From the NCBI GenBank assembly GCA_963792815.1, contig CAWBXR010000001.1, positions 62,001 through 126,000 on the forward strand: DNA of 64,000 nucleotides, in the 5' to 3' direction. Below are positions 17,868 through 27,246 of the stretch, piece by piece; within the stretch, counting starts at the first letter, position 1, and each line of letters begins with the position of its first letter. The notes below the pieces were generated by a model. That model did no database searches, was not told the DNA's origin, and worked only from the letters and a program-made list of their open reading frames with translations. Position numbers and translations under genes: made by a program. The DNA comes from JARRPM01 sp963792815 (GTDB lineage Bacteria; Pseudomonadota; Gammaproteobacteria; Pseudomonadales; Halieaceae).

Positions 17868-18137
17868 TCAAGCTGCCACTGGCAACTGAAATAGTCCGCG
17901 ACAATGCTTCTTCCAACGGTAGTCGTTGAGAGCACCGACTTTTTCAGAGCCTGAATTCACTGGAGTCGCGCCATCACGACTAGAATGGCACCGATACATG
18001 GTGTAATAGCACTGGTAATTTTGGAGCTTGTTCTCCAGGTCTGATGCGCTCCAGAACAAGGTCTGATCCAGCAGCTCTCGCCGGACACTGCCTATTAATC
18101 GCTCCACAAACGGATGAGACATTGGCCTATGTGGCAA
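17868..18137 (-). pseudogene. Transposase C-terminal remnant (integrase core, IS3-like)
   Basis: About 89 residues. SHPFVERLIGSVRRELLDQ and LQNYQCYYTMYRCHSSRDGATP match the last part of the DDE integrase core (rve) of IS3-type transposases, where the catalytic Glu region and the YxxxRxHSS motif occur. The N-terminal helix-turn-helix and the first two catalytic Asp regions are missing. It lies just outside the left tRNA fragment at 18192. Probably a truncated IS. Confidence 0.75.
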
Positions 18138-18191
18138 CGACTTGACTTGTTCTATTTCAAGTACTCGGAGTATTGGAATCTAAGGGAAAGT

Positions 18192-18252
18192 TGGTAGCTA
18201 CGGGTGGACTTGACGGTCCGACGTATCGGCCACCGACCCCAGCATTATGAAT
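18192..18252 (-). repeat. tRNA-Met 3' fragment: left att site of island
   Basis: TGGTAGCTACGGGTGGACTTGA (18192-18213) and CCACCGACCCCAGCATTATGAAT (18230-18252, quoted in part from the tRNA) repeat the 3' half of the tRNA-Met at 33005-33050 in the same orientation. Identity ends in the anticodon stem-loop, the usual crossover zone for tRNA-targeting tyrosine integrases. A 16-nt stretch with CCGACGTATCGG replaces one base between the two blocks, so this copy has changed and is not a functional tRNA. Confidence 0.8.
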
Positions 18253-18347
18253 TTTGCTGGATATTTTTAACTGATTGATTTTATTAACTTAAATTCGAAC
18301 ACCTACAGCGCATTTTGCATCACTGAGCACAACAAGTCACAGCAAGT

Positions 18348-18366
18348 CCCGCAAATCTCCCGCAGG
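18348..18366 (+). repeat. Possible integrase arm site, left
   Basis: TCCCGCAAATCTCCCGCAG occurs here and exactly at 32921-32939. Each copy itself contains two CCCGCA units 10 nt apart. The two copies lie 96 bp inside the left att fragment and 66 bp inside the right att site, as expected for arm-type binding sites of a tyrosine integrase. Confidence 0.5.
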
Positions 18367-18434
18367 TACCAGTGGTGCCTTGGCCACTTTGTCTGTCCTT
18401 TTATCCGTGTGTAAAGGAAATAAGGCGTTTTTAA

Positions 18435-18483
18435 TTTCACTTTTAATGCGTAAAGTGAAATAATGGCTTTTGTGTTTCACTTT
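18435..18483. promoter_or_regulatory. TTTCACTTT repeat operator upstream of Fic gene
   Basis: TTTCACTTT (18435-18443) and AAAGTGAAA (18452-18460) form a 9-bp perfect inverted repeat with 8-nt spacer. A third copy, TTTCACTTT, lies at 18475-18483, exactly 40 bp from the first. It ends 23 nt before the Fic start. This could be autoregulation by the winged-helix C-terminus of the Fic protein or another regulator. Confidence 0.5.
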
Positions 18484-18506
18484 CATTCAGCAGCGCATAG
18501 GTTTGT

Positions 18507-19652
18507 ATGGCCATCAGATTAGAGGAATATCGCTCTGGCGAATACCGGAAGGGCTTCCAGTACCAATTCTTTTTGCCCTCTCATATCAATGAGAGCTGGA
18601 CCTGGGATACGCCGCAAATCAACCAGCTTGTAGAGAAGGCTGCCATAAGACTGGGGGAGCTGAATTCCTATGCTCGCCTGGTGCCAAACATTGATTTATT
18701 TATTCAGTTGCATGTCACCAAAGAGGCCGTGGTATCCAGTCGGATAGAGGGTACAAAAACCAATATCGATGAAGCCCTGTTACCAGAGGAGGAAATTAAC
18801 CCGGAGCGGCGGAATGACTGGCGCGAGGTCAACAACTACATCCGGGCCATGAATGATGCCATCCAAACGCTTGAGACACTGCCGTTATCGTCCCGTTTGC
18901 TTAAGCAGGCTCACCAGACGCTACTCACGAATGTTCGCGGAGAACAAAAGTTGCCCGGGGAATTCCGCACCAGTCAGAACTGGATAGGCGGCAGCAGTCT
19001 GGCTGATGCGGTATTTATACCGCCTGCGCATGAGCATGTTCCTGAACTGATGGGAGACCTGGAAAAGTTCCTGCACAATGATGATATTCAAATGCCGGCG
19101 TTGGTTCGCATAGCGATTGCTCATTACCAGTTTGAAACCATACACCCCTTTCTGGATGGTAATGGCAGGATAGGCCGTCTGCTTATAACCCTGTTCCTGG
19201 TGAGTGAAGGCATTCTCAGTCAGCCCTTGCTTTATCCTTCGACTTATTTTGAAAAGAACAAGGGGCTGTATTACGACAACCTGATGAGGGTGCGTACTCA
19301 CAGCGACATGCTGCAATGGCTGAAGTATTTTTTGGTGGGTGTCGAGCAAACGGCAACTGAGGCTGTCGGCGCACTGACAAACATTATCAAGCTCAAAACA
19401 GATACCGAAACGCTGATTCACAACAACTTTGGAAGACGGGCCGCTAGCGCCACACTCTTATTGCAACAGTTGTTCAAACAACCGATTTTGAGCGTTGATC
19501 AGGCCGCGACAATCTGCGGTGTGAACTATCGTCCGGCCAATGAGCTGATTGCATTGATGTGTGAGCATAAGATTCTCAGAGAGATCACTGGGCAAAGCCG
19601 AAACAGGCTCTTCGCGTTTGAACTTTATCTGGAACTGTTTAACTTGAAATGA
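18507..19652 (+). CDS. Fic family protein (AMPylase type) with C-terminal winged helix
   Basis: 381 residues. HPFLDGNGRIGR (213-224) is the complete Fic active site with catalytic His and phosphate-binding Asn-Gly-Arg. SSRIEG (77-82) is the N-terminal inhibitory [S/T]xxxE[G/N] helix of class II Fic proteins, whose Glu blocks the ATP gamma-phosphate. The last 90 residues read as a winged-helix DNA-binding domain (ILSVDQAATICGVNYRPANELIALM). It would transfer AMP (or a related group) to a protein target and perhaps repress its own gene through the repeats upstream. No toxin or antitoxin partner gene is adjacent. AT-rich compared with neighbours. Confidence 0.92.
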   Translation: MAIRLEEYRSGEYRKGFQYQFFLPSHINESWTWDTPQINQLVEKAAIRLGELNSYARLVPNIDLFIQLHVTKEAVVSSRIEGTKTNIDEALLPEEEINPERRNDWREVNNYIRAMNDAIQTLETLPLSSRLLKQAHQTLLTNVRGEQKLPGEFRTSQNWIGGSSLADAVFIPPAHEHVPELMGDLEKFLHNDDIQMPALVRIAIAHYQFETIHPFLDGNGRIGRLLITLFLVSEGILSQPLLYPSTYFEKNKGLYYDNLMRVRTHSDMLQWLKYFLVGVEQTATEAVGALTNIIKLKTDTETLIHNNFGRRAASATLLLQQLFKQPILSVDQAATICGVNYRPANELIALMCEHKILREITGQSRNRLFAFELYLELFNLK

Positions 19653-19657
19653 TCACA

Positions 19658-19676
19658 CCTGTCCCTGGCGAATTCC
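19658..19676. repeat. 19-bp repeat, copy 2 (IS-end candidate)
   Basis: Exact second copy of the 17845-17863 sequence, 6 nt after the Fic stop codon. No transposase reading frame accompanies this copy. The following stretch to 19835 carries no recognisable gene. Confidence 0.45.
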
Positions 19677-19835
19677 TTGAGTGAGTACCCAGCCTGGTGG
19701 ATCAGGTGGGTCGATATGGCCCGGTACGACCTTGCAAGTCGCTCCCGGTTAATGGGTGATCGGTACCGGGTCGGACCGTAAACCGGCCTTGCGAAACGCC
19801 CGGATGCACGTCGACAAGATCGTGCCGGCAGCCCG

Positions 19836-20801
19836 CTAAAACTTGTACAAGAGTTTGAGCATAGGGAATCGCCCTCGGGTCGCCTTTTCACGTCGAACTC
19901 ATGCAGCCACTTGAACTCGCCGATGAGATCTCCACCGCTGAGCTTGCGGCTATAGGAAACGACCGGGCCGAGTGCCGTGGTCCTGGCCTTGAAGTCGCCG
20001 AACTTGGCTCCTGAGCCGCTGTCCCCCTCGATTTGCTCGTACCAGAGGCCTGAGACGCCGCCACTGGCAGCACCGCCCCACAGTGGAAAATGCTGGGCCA
20101 GGGTGAATTCCAGGTGCCCCTGGGTGCCACTCTGGTAATTCGTGGCATCGTTCTCGCTATTAAAATCAAAGCCCAGGAAAGCGGACGCCTCAAGCCCGGT
20201 TTCAGGGCTAGGTACATTACCGCCGCCATGGGCCCTATGGTCCAGAAGTTCTTGCCCTCGTTGGCCAAGGCACCCTTTTCGTAGTCGCCGGTGGGCGTGT
20301 AGACGGCAATCCGGAAATTGTAGTTCAGGGCCGGGCTCACGTTATAGTTGAGCATCAGCGGCAGCAGCAGGATATCTCCCATGCCGGTCTACTCGTCCGA
20401 GCGCCGACCGGTAGGCCCCCGGGAACGGAGGTGGCGGTGACATCGGCCTCCACCCGCAGGGTGAGGAAGGGCACGGTAATGGCGGCCGCATAGCTGAGGT
20501 TCTCGGTCAGGCCTCCGAAGGGGGGACGCCACAGCGCGGTTAAGCCGACAGCGGTAGACTCAACGTCCACGTCCACTGCTGACATGCCTGCGATTGGCAC
20601 GGTAACCCCCGCATTGACGCCGCCCTGGTAGTTAAACAGGTTCAGCCGGAAGATCACGGCCTCTTCCGCGGGAACGCCATCGACAAACGATGACATCGAC
20701 CCCGGGTAGTAGTGCCCGCTGCCGCCCTCCTCGGCGCGCAGGGCCGGCGGCGCGAAAAACGCGATTGCAACACTGAACAGGAATAACCGGTCTAAGCGCA
20801 T
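19836..20801 (-). pseudogene. Outer membrane channel of phenol-degradation MetA type, broken
   Basis: Minus strand from ATG 20799-20801: signal peptide (LFLFSVAIAFFAPPALRAEEGG), GHYYPGSMSSFVDGVP, then barrel segments LSYAAAITVPFL, MGDILLLPLMLNYNVSP, YNFRIAVYTPTGDYEKG and NEGKNFWTIGP. The frame must change near 20390, again near 20210 (then ETGLEASAFLGFDFNSEND and HFPLWGGAASGG) and a last time near 19855, to end as LKLLYKF and stop at 19836. This is the COG4313 type barrel, associated with uptake of aromatic compounds. Three shifts make it non-functional. It is divergent from the AraC gene that follows. Confidence 0.75.
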
Positions 20802-20925
20802 GGTCTTGATGGCCTTGTTATTGTGACGCCACTGACTACTCGTGCCGCGACGCCCGGGACGGGACCGGGGCGCGAGCCCTGGCAAGCTGGAACTGGAGTG
20901 GAATGATAGGGTATTGTGGCCACAG

Positions 20926-21987
20926 ATGAATATGCAGATTTCGCACTCTCCGGAACAGGGGCCGGACCTGGTCCCGGCTTCCCGGCCAGCGAGTCTGCAG
21001 CATGTGCATACGTTTGCCCGGTCTCAAAGCGCCAGCCGCTGCGCGGTAGTGGATCACGACCCCTGCTGCACCGAAATCAGCGTATCGCCCCTGGACCTCG
21101 TAATCCTGCCCCGCGGCAAGCAGGCCTATGGCTCCAGCAAGCAGTTCCTTACCACCCCGTTGGTCACCCTTTACGAGGAGTCTTTCGCGGGCGATGCGGA
21201 CATGTTGGGCATGACGCCCCCAGGGGTGCTCACCATCGCCCTGCCGCTGTCCGGCGATGCCGACTCGCAGTACTTCCGCACGTCCGCCCGCGCCGGTGAA
21301 CTGCTGGCCGGTATCGGCGCGGACTTTCACGTGCGTTTCACCGGGCGGCACCGTCACATGCTCATACTGCTGCAACTGGCCAAACTGAATGAGCTGCTGC
21401 CGGAGCGGCAGTTGCGGCAACTGGCAAGCCTGGTGCCAATCGCCTTGTATTGCCGCCCGCGGTGTACGCGGGAGTCGTGGCCCGGTTGCGCGGCCTGCTA
21501 CAGCTGACCCGCGACCTCCCTGAGCTGCTGGCTACCGACGCCGGTGTCAGGCAACTGGAAACGGATCTCCTCGACTGCCTGCTGCAGGCTCTCAGTCACA
21601 CGGCCATGCAGGGCCCTCTCCCGGCGAGTGAACGCGGCCTGCGGCAACGCGGATTCGAACGCGCTATCGCCCTGTTGCACAGCCTGCCGGAGGCCTGCGA
21701 CATGCCGAGCATCATCCAGCTGAGTGCCATCGCCGGCGTAAGCCAGCGCACCCTGGAGTATGCCTTCAAGGAGCGCATCGGCTTGTCGCCCAAGGCTTTC
21801 ATACGGATTCGTCGCTACCACCATATGAGGCGCCTCCTGGATTGACCCGGGCCCGACAGTCTCTGTTCGGGATTGCGCCATGCGGGCGGGCCTGTTCGAA
21901 CTGGGCCGCGTCGCGGCGGAATACCGGGCGCTGTTCGGTGAGCTGCCCTCCAGGACGCTGGCAATCTCGTCGCGGGCCGGAACCTGA
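20926..21987 (+). pseudogene. AraC-family regulator, two frameshifts
   Basis: An N-terminal ligand-type domain (VSPLDLVILPRGKQAYG ... FLTTPLVTLYEE) is followed, after a shift near 21445, by LPPAVYAGVVARLRGLL and a C-terminal AraC helix-turn-helix (IIQLSAIAGVSQRTLEYAFKE, LSPKAFIRIRRYHHMRRLLD). A TGA at 21843 interrupts it; the final helix continues in another frame as LFELGRVAAEYRALFGELPSRTL to 21987. It probably once controlled the divergent outer-membrane gene or the DUF3604/sulfatase genes. The start at 20926 is tentative. Confidence 0.75.
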
Positions 21988-22130
21988 GCAAGCGCGGTTT
22001 GCGATATCTGCATAGCGACCCCGGCGCGGCTGGAATACCATCGGACAACTGAATAAGAACAGGATCGCGGTCCCACGCAGCCTGGTAATACTCCTGTGCC
22101 GGGGCCATCACCTTACTGTGGAGACATTCC

Positions 22131-23948
22131 ATGCCTGCCAGGTCGACAATCTCTTGGCTTCCAGCAGCCACCGTGCTGTTTGCCACTGCGACATGTGGCG
22201 CCGCGACGCCGCCGGAAAACCCCAGCCGCGACCTCTATTTCGGCGAGCTGCACATGCACACCGCTTACTCTCTCGATGCCTATATCGGCGGCACCCGGCA
22301 AACGCCATCGGACGCCTACCGTGCAGCCAGAGGAGAGAGCGTCGTGGTCGATGGCCAACCCCACCAGATCCGGCGGCCACTGGATTTCGCCGCGGTTACC
22401 GACCATGCCGAATACATCGGCGAAATGTATTCCACCCTGAACCCGGGGGCGCCCGGGCACGACAACCCTCTGATCCAGCAACTGCGAGGCCTGCAGGATA
22501 TCAAGCAGCGCGAGCAATGGTTTTTCAAGTACGTGATCAGCAACAATCGCGGTGACACGCCGGAACACAGCGAATTTTTTGCCGGCGATGAGACCGTGGA
22601 ATCGGCGGCCTGGCAGATTGCCGTCGATGCGGCCGACGAGCACTACCGCCCCGGCGAGTTCACCACCTTCATAGCCTATGAGTGGAGCGCCGCGCCCAAG
22701 GGCGGCAACCTGCATCGCAATGTCATATTCCGTGGCAACCATGTGCCCGCAATGCCCATGAGTTACATCGACCTCAATCGCGAGGAAGCCCTGTGGGACT
22801 GGCTTGCCGAGATAGACCAGCAGGGTATGCGCGCCCTCGCCCTGCCGCATAACTCCAATGCCTCCAAGGGCATGATGTTTCCCGATGTTGATTCCGCCGG
22901 CAAGGCGATTGACGAGGACTATGCCCGCAAGCGCGAACGCTTCGAACGCGCCATAGAGATGATGCAGGTAAAGGGCAACTCGGAAGTGCATCGCAAGTTC
23001 TGGGCGGCGGACGAGTTCGCGGATTTCGAAAATGCCGACTCCATGCAGCAGTTTAGCGGCCGTGTGGCCGAGAAGCGCAACTTCGTGCGCAGCGGCGTGG
23101 TCAAGGGCCTGTCCATGGAGCAGACCCTGGGCACCAACCCCTTCAAGCTGGGCTTCGTCGGCGGCACCGACAACCACAACGGCATGATGAGCGATGTCGA
23201 TGAGGACAATTTCGTGGGGGCTCACGGCCCGGAGGACGGATCCGTGCAGGCCCGCCGTGAGGGAACCGTCACCAGTTGGCTGAAATCCATTGACCTCAGC
23301 GTCGGCGCCCTGACCGGTGTGTGGGCCGGCAGCAACACCCGCGAGTCCATCTGGGACGCCATCCACCGGCGCGAGACCTTCGCCACCAGCGGCCCGCGCA
23401 TAGGGGTACGGTTCTTCGGCGGCTGGGACTTCGAGCAGGCTCTCGCAACCCGCGCCGACGCCGTCGAGCGGGCGTACCGCCAGGGCGTGCCCATGGGTGG
23501 TGACCTGCGAAATAGCGGTGGCGAGGCCGCCCCCGCCTTCCTGGTCATGGCGAGCAAGGATGCCCTGGGCGCCAACCTCGACCGGGTGCAGATCATCAAG
23601 GGCTGGGTGGATGCCGACGGCCAGTTACGCGACAGGGTATTCGATGTCGCCTGGTCCGGTGAGCGCGCGGCAGGGCCCGACGGCAAGCTTCCGGCGGTGG
23701 GCAATACAGTCGACCTGACCACGGCGACCTACCGCAATACCATCGGCAGCGCCGAGCTGGCCACCGTGTGGCGCGACCCTGAATTCGACCCGCAACAGGC
23801 TGCGCTGTACTACGCGCGCGTCATCGAAATACCGACCCCACGCTGGTCGACCTATGACGCGGTTCGCGCCGGCCTGCCCCTGCTGGAAGGCGTGGCGTCC
23901 ACCATACAGGAGCGGGCCTGGTCCTCACCGATCTGGTACCGGCCCTGA
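22131..23948 (+). CDS. DUF3604 exported protein (PHP-like metal fold)
   Basis: 605 residues. The N-terminus has a probable signal peptide ending near residue 25 (LPAATVLFATATCGAA). YFGELHMHTAYSLDAY (about 37-52) gives His41 and His43 of a PHP-type HxH metal site; VTDHAEYIGEMY and GGTDNHNGMM are further likely metal ligands; ETFATSGPRIGVRFFG near residue 420 is a conserved family block. The family has no firmly assigned reaction, but the HxH/DH/NHN set suggests a metal-dependent hydrolase of phospho- or other esters. It is intact and is followed at 24039 by a sulfatase gene on the same strand. Confidence 0.85.
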   Translation: MPARSTISWLPAATVLFATATCGAATPPENPSRDLYFGELHMHTAYSLDAYIGGTRQTPSDAYRAARGESVVVDGQPHQIRRPLDFAAVTDHAEYIGEMYSTLNPGAPGHDNPLIQQLRGLQDIKQREQWFFKYVISNNRGDTPEHSEFFAGDETVESAAWQIAVDAADEHYRPGEFTTFIAYEWSAAPKGGNLHRNVIFRGNHVPAMPMSYIDLNREEALWDWLAEIDQQGMRALALPHNSNASKGMMFPDVDSAGKAIDEDYARKRERFERAIEMMQVKGNSEVHRKFWAADEFADFENADSMQQFSGRVAEKRNFVRSGVVKGLSMEQTLGTNPFKLGFVGGTDNHNGMMSDVDEDNFVGAHGPEDGSVQARREGTVTSWLKSIDLSVGALTGVWAGSNTRESIWDAIHRRETFATSGPRIGVRFFGGWDFEQALATRADAVERAYRQGVPMGGDLRNSGGEAAPAFLVMASKDALGANLDRVQIIKGWVDADGQLRDRVFDVAWSGERAAGPDGKLPAVGNTVDLTTATYRNTIGSAELATVWRDPEFDPQQAALYYARVIEIPTPRWSTYDAVRAGLPLLEGVASTIQERAWSSPIWYRP

Positions 23949-24038
23949 TTGACTGTTACCCGACTCCCCGGCCCTGGCGCCGTGCAGGCCACAGCGCCAG
24001 GTCTTGAAACGATCAAACTACCCGGAGCAAGCCCTAGC

Positions 24039-25642
24039 ATGAAAACCAGTAATGTCAGCTTTTCCTTGCGCCTGGCACTGTTATCCCTGCTGCTTGGGGC
24101 GGCCCTCCCCGCGGCGGCCCAGGTCTCCGCGCTGAGCCAGGCGGTGCGCAGCAGCGAGTCCATGGAGCCAACCATACCGCGACCGGAGCAAGACCGCGCA
24201 AGCGCGCAGAAAATGGCGGATTTCGAGCAGCGCAGCGGTGGCAAGCGACCCAATATCGTGTGGCTGGTAGTGGACGACATGGGTTATGGCGATCCCGGTG
24301 TGTACGGCGGTGGCGCTGCCATTGGCGCCGCCACGCCGAACATCGACCAGCTGGCGAACACCGGCCTGAAACTCACCTCGACTTACTCACAGCCGACCTG
24401 CACTCCGACCCGCTCGGCGATGATGACCGGCCGCCTGCCGCCACGCACCGGCCTCACGCGGCCAATTCTGGCGGGAGACAAGGTGAGCCAGAACCCGTGG
24501 CAAGGCGAAGAAAGCGTGGCGGCATACTCAGCGAGGCTGGCTACCACACCGTGCTGACTGGCAAATGGCATACCGGCGAAGCCGAGGGCATGCGACCCTG
24601 GGAAGTCGGTTTTGACGAGTTCCAGGGCTATTACGCCTCCCAGAAGGAACTGACCCAGCAGGTTGACGAACGCCGGTATCCGGACCTTGTGCTCAACCCC
24701 GAACGTCTGGCCCAGTTCCAGGAAACTGGTACCAAGGTCGACATGTACTACGGTGCGAAGGGGAAGGGTGAGGAAATTGTTGAAAAGACCACCAGCATCG
24801 AACAGTTTGCCGAGGCAGACCAAACCCTGACCCAGTTCACCATCGACCGGATCAAGTCGCTTGCCAGCGGCGACCAACCATTTTTTATTGCCCATAACTT
24901 TATGCGGGTGCATGCCGACAACCACCCCAGTAAGGAGTTCAAGGGCAAAAGCGCGGCCAAGTACCAGTACAAGGACAACGTGGTGGAGGTGGACGCCCAC
25001 GTGGGTCGCATCATCGAAACACTCGAACAGGCCGGCGTGGCCGATAATACCCTGGTATTTTTTACCTCGGATAATGGGCCGCAGAACGATTCCTGGCCTG
25101 ATACCGGCTACACGCCGTTTCGTGGCGCCAAAAACACCCCCTGGGAGGGTGGGGTACGAGTACCGGGTATCGCTTGGTGGCCGGGCATGATCGCCCCCGG
25201 ACAGGAGAGCGCCGAGTTGTTCGACCTCATGGACCTGTTCAACACCTCCGTAGCACTGGCCGGAGCGACCGACAAGATCCCCTCTGATCGCTATATTGAC
25301 GGTATCGACCAGACGGCGTTCCTGCTCGCCGACAATGGGCATTCGAAACGTGAGAAAGTTTTCATCTGGTCTCAGTACACACCCGCGGGTATGCGTATGT
25401 ACGAGTACAAGGTGCTGAACAAAGTGATGGAATCGCATGCCCAATGGCTGGATATTGATATGGCTACGATGACCGACGTGGGCCTGGCGCCGTGGCTGTT
25501 CAACCTGTACATCGATCCCAAGGAGCAGTACCCGGTGGGTCACCGCATGAATGCCTGGCTGGCCTCCCTTGGCCAGGAGTTCAAGGCGCACATGGCAACC
25601 TTCAAAAAATACCCGCCAAAAGATATTGGTCTTAAACAGTAA
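24039..25642 (+). pseudogene. Sulfatase, one-base deletion
   Basis: From ATG 24039: signal peptide (LALLSLLLGAALPAAAQ), PNIVWLVVDDMGYGDPGVYG (metal Asp pair) and PTCTPTRSAMMTGR with Cys121 as the formylglycine site (CxPxR). At about 24522 one base is missing: the first frame ends at 24557, while the correct continuation AILSEAGYHTVLTGKWHTGEAEGM runs in the next frame to 25642, including TSDNGPQND. Total about 534 residues. If real, the deletion removes most of the enzyme. The second frame lacks its own signal peptide and active-site Cys, so it is not a separate protein. Confidence 0.85.
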
Positions 25643-25663
25643 CCGCGCCGGGATCTTCTGCAC

Positions 25664-25680
25664 AAAGGTGATGCACCTTT
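25664..25680 (+). terminator. Hairpin after the sulfatase
   Basis: AAAGGTG (25664-25670), loop ATG, CACCTTT (25674-25680), 22 nt after the sulfatase stop. The stem ends in a T-run of three, so a weak terminator is possible. Confidence 0.4.
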
Positions 25681-25928
25681 CATTGATCCATCCCGGCCCA
25701 GATTCGGGTAATCCGCCACATCTGCAAGCGGTATGCCTGTGCCTGTGGCCAGTGCATCCAGACTGCGCCCCTGCCGGGGCAGCCGATTCCCAAGAGCATG
25801 GCCGCACCGGGACTGTTGGCCCATATCGCAGTCTCCAAGTGCCAGGATGCCTTACCCTGTGCCGCCAGGAGCAGATTCTGCAGCGGATCGGGGTAGATAC
25901 CCCCGGTCAACCCTGGCTCACTGAAATC
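25681..25928. other. Gene-poor stretch
   Basis: No recognisable coding region. A minus-strand frame (25680-25910, with AMLLGIGCPGRGAVWMHWP) has no family resemblance I can name and no ribosome site, and is probably random. Confidence 0.4.
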
Positions 25929-25991
25929 CCGGGGACAGTTTACTTAACCTTCCCAATCGACCGGCACGCTAGATAAGTAAACTGTCCCCGG
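25929..25991. repeat. GGGGACAG-ended hairpin element, copy 3
   Basis: GGGGACAGTTTACTTA (25931-25946) and its exact complement TAAGTAAACTGTCCCC (25974-25989), extended by two CC/GG pairs outside, enclose 27 nt. The 18-bp arms are longer than in the copies at 8144 and 8920, but the ends are the same. The element invades the 5' end of a small minus-strand reading frame (see 25969-26076). Confidence 0.75.
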
Positions 25992-26076
25992 AACTCGACA
26001 GGCTCGTGGCAGCCAGTGCCAGGCCAGCAATCGCGATAATGAGAGTTCGGGTAACAGTCTTCAGCATTCCGGGCAT
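25969..26076 (-). pseudogene. Signal-peptide start of a lost exported protein
   Basis: ATG 26074-26076 with AGGAGAA upstream opens a frame with a clear signal peptide (MLKTVTRTLIIAIAGLALAATSLSS) that runs straight into the GGGGACAG element and stops at 25969. The remaining gene is gone. The breakpoint is at about 25990, where the repeat begins, so the element marks the loss point. Confidence 0.55.
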
Positions 26077-26160
26077 TAGCGCGTTCTCCTTGAAGTTTCG
26101 CAAGACAGCACCCGTCTTCTCGGCCCCGTCCAGCAGATTATAGTCGAGACACCAGCAAAG

Positions 26161-27179
26161 TTACCCCGTGGGGGGCGGTTCGTTTTGGCGACCCTGCGCC
26201 GCGCTTCTTTGCCATTGGCGGGCAGACATTCCGGTCATCCGCCTGAAATTTCGACTGAAGACGGATACGTCCGCGTAGCCGAGGTTGAGGGCCAGGTCGG
26301 TAACGCTCATCGACTTGAGGCGCAGGTGTTCCCTGGCAATGGTCAGGCGGGTTTCCTGCAACAGCGCGGCGTAGCTGGTGCCCTGAGCCGCAGCGCGCTT
26401 TGCAGGACCCGCGGATGTAGTTCGAGGGTGGCGGCCACTCGCTCGAGGGTGCATTCACCGCTGGGTAATGGTTGTCCGATAATGTCGCGCACCTGGTCCT
26501 GCAGATTGTCGGGGTAGCGCTGTTTGAGCGATCGGATGTACGCCCCGAAATGCCGGCGCAGGGCTTCCTCGTCACGGTGTGGTTTTCGATCCAGGGCAGG
26601 TGGCGGACAGCCGGATGCTGTCCGACGGGCGTCGAACCGGATGACTGCTCGTCCATGCCCTGGCTGAAGTCCTGGCGGCGAAGGCTGGCGCAGGAGCACC
26701 GAAATCGTGTCTTGGCGATCCCAGTATTTCGCCTGCGACGTTTGCCATCTGACCGACACTCATCTGGATGAGTTGGTTGAGCCCGAGGGGGCTGCTGAAA
26801 TCAAATCGCAGCTCCAGCTGGACCTGGTCCTCCCATTGCTGGCGGTCGATACGGACGCCCCGGGCATGCAGGTAAAGGTACTTGTCGACCGTTTCAAACG
26901 CGTCCCCGATGGTCGGCTGCTGCAGCAGCGTGACCCCGATATCGCCCAATACACGTGACGTCTGGGTCCCGCCAGGTGGAACCCGAACATGGGGTCGCTG
27001 CAGTCACTGGCAGTGATCTCCAGTAATTCCGCCAGTTTGCTGTAGGAAATGTAGGTGTTCGGATTGCGCAGTTGAGCTTCGCTCAGGCCGGCCGCCGACA
27101 TCAGGCTGATCGGGTTGCCACCCAGTCTGTTAACGACTTGGCTGAAACCTTCGATCGCGCCGCTGCGAACCAGAAACAT
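26161..27179 (-). pseudogene. AraC-family regulator, multiple frameshifts
   Basis: Start ATG 27177-27179 (GGAGGTGAC upstream, good site). The N-terminal Arabinose_bd-like domain reads VVNRLGGNPISLMSAAGLSEAQL; it continues in a second frame from about 26945 (LGDIGVTLLQQPTIGDAFETV), in a third from about 26690 (VIRFDARRTASGC, RRHFGAYIRSLKQRYPD), and the helix-turn-helix is in a fourth stretch from about 26395 (TSYAALLQETRL, LALNLGYADVSVFSRNFRRMTGMSA). The last is a textbook AraC C-terminus. It is divergent from the cupin cassette, and its target half-sites are still visible at 27210-27246. As drawn it cannot give a full protein. Confidence 0.8.
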
Positions 27180-27209
27180 AGCTTGTCACCTCCGCCCACA
27201 GGGGCTGTC

Positions 27210-27246
27210 GTTCGCAAAATATCAATTTATGTTCGTAAAATGTCAA
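27210..27246 (+). promoter_or_regulatory. Direct half-sites for an AraC-type activator
   Basis: GTTCGCAAAATATCAA (27210-27225) and GTTCGTAAAATGTCAA (27231-27246) differ at two positions and repeat with a 21-bp period, two helical turns. AraC-family activators bind such direct repeats. They lie between the broken AraC gene and the cupin operon. Confidence 0.6.

Noticed and set aside
18192..18252. A second tRNA-Met gene
   Set aside because: Only the 3' half is present, with a 16-nt change inside, so no cloverleaf can form. Interpreted as an att fragment.
22113..23366. Long minus-strand open frame (417 codons) antisense to the DUF3604 gene
   Set aside because: No family motif; its openness follows from GC-rich codon use of the real gene on the other strand, which has a signal peptide and metal motifs.
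24260..25642. Second, separate sulfatase gene starting at 24260
   Set aside because: The early part of this frame is the wrong reading of the first sulfatase domain; real homology begins only after about 24525.
24383..25807. Minus-strand frame of 474 codons over the sulfatase
   Set aside because: Shadow of the sulfatase; no ribosome site or recognisable domain.
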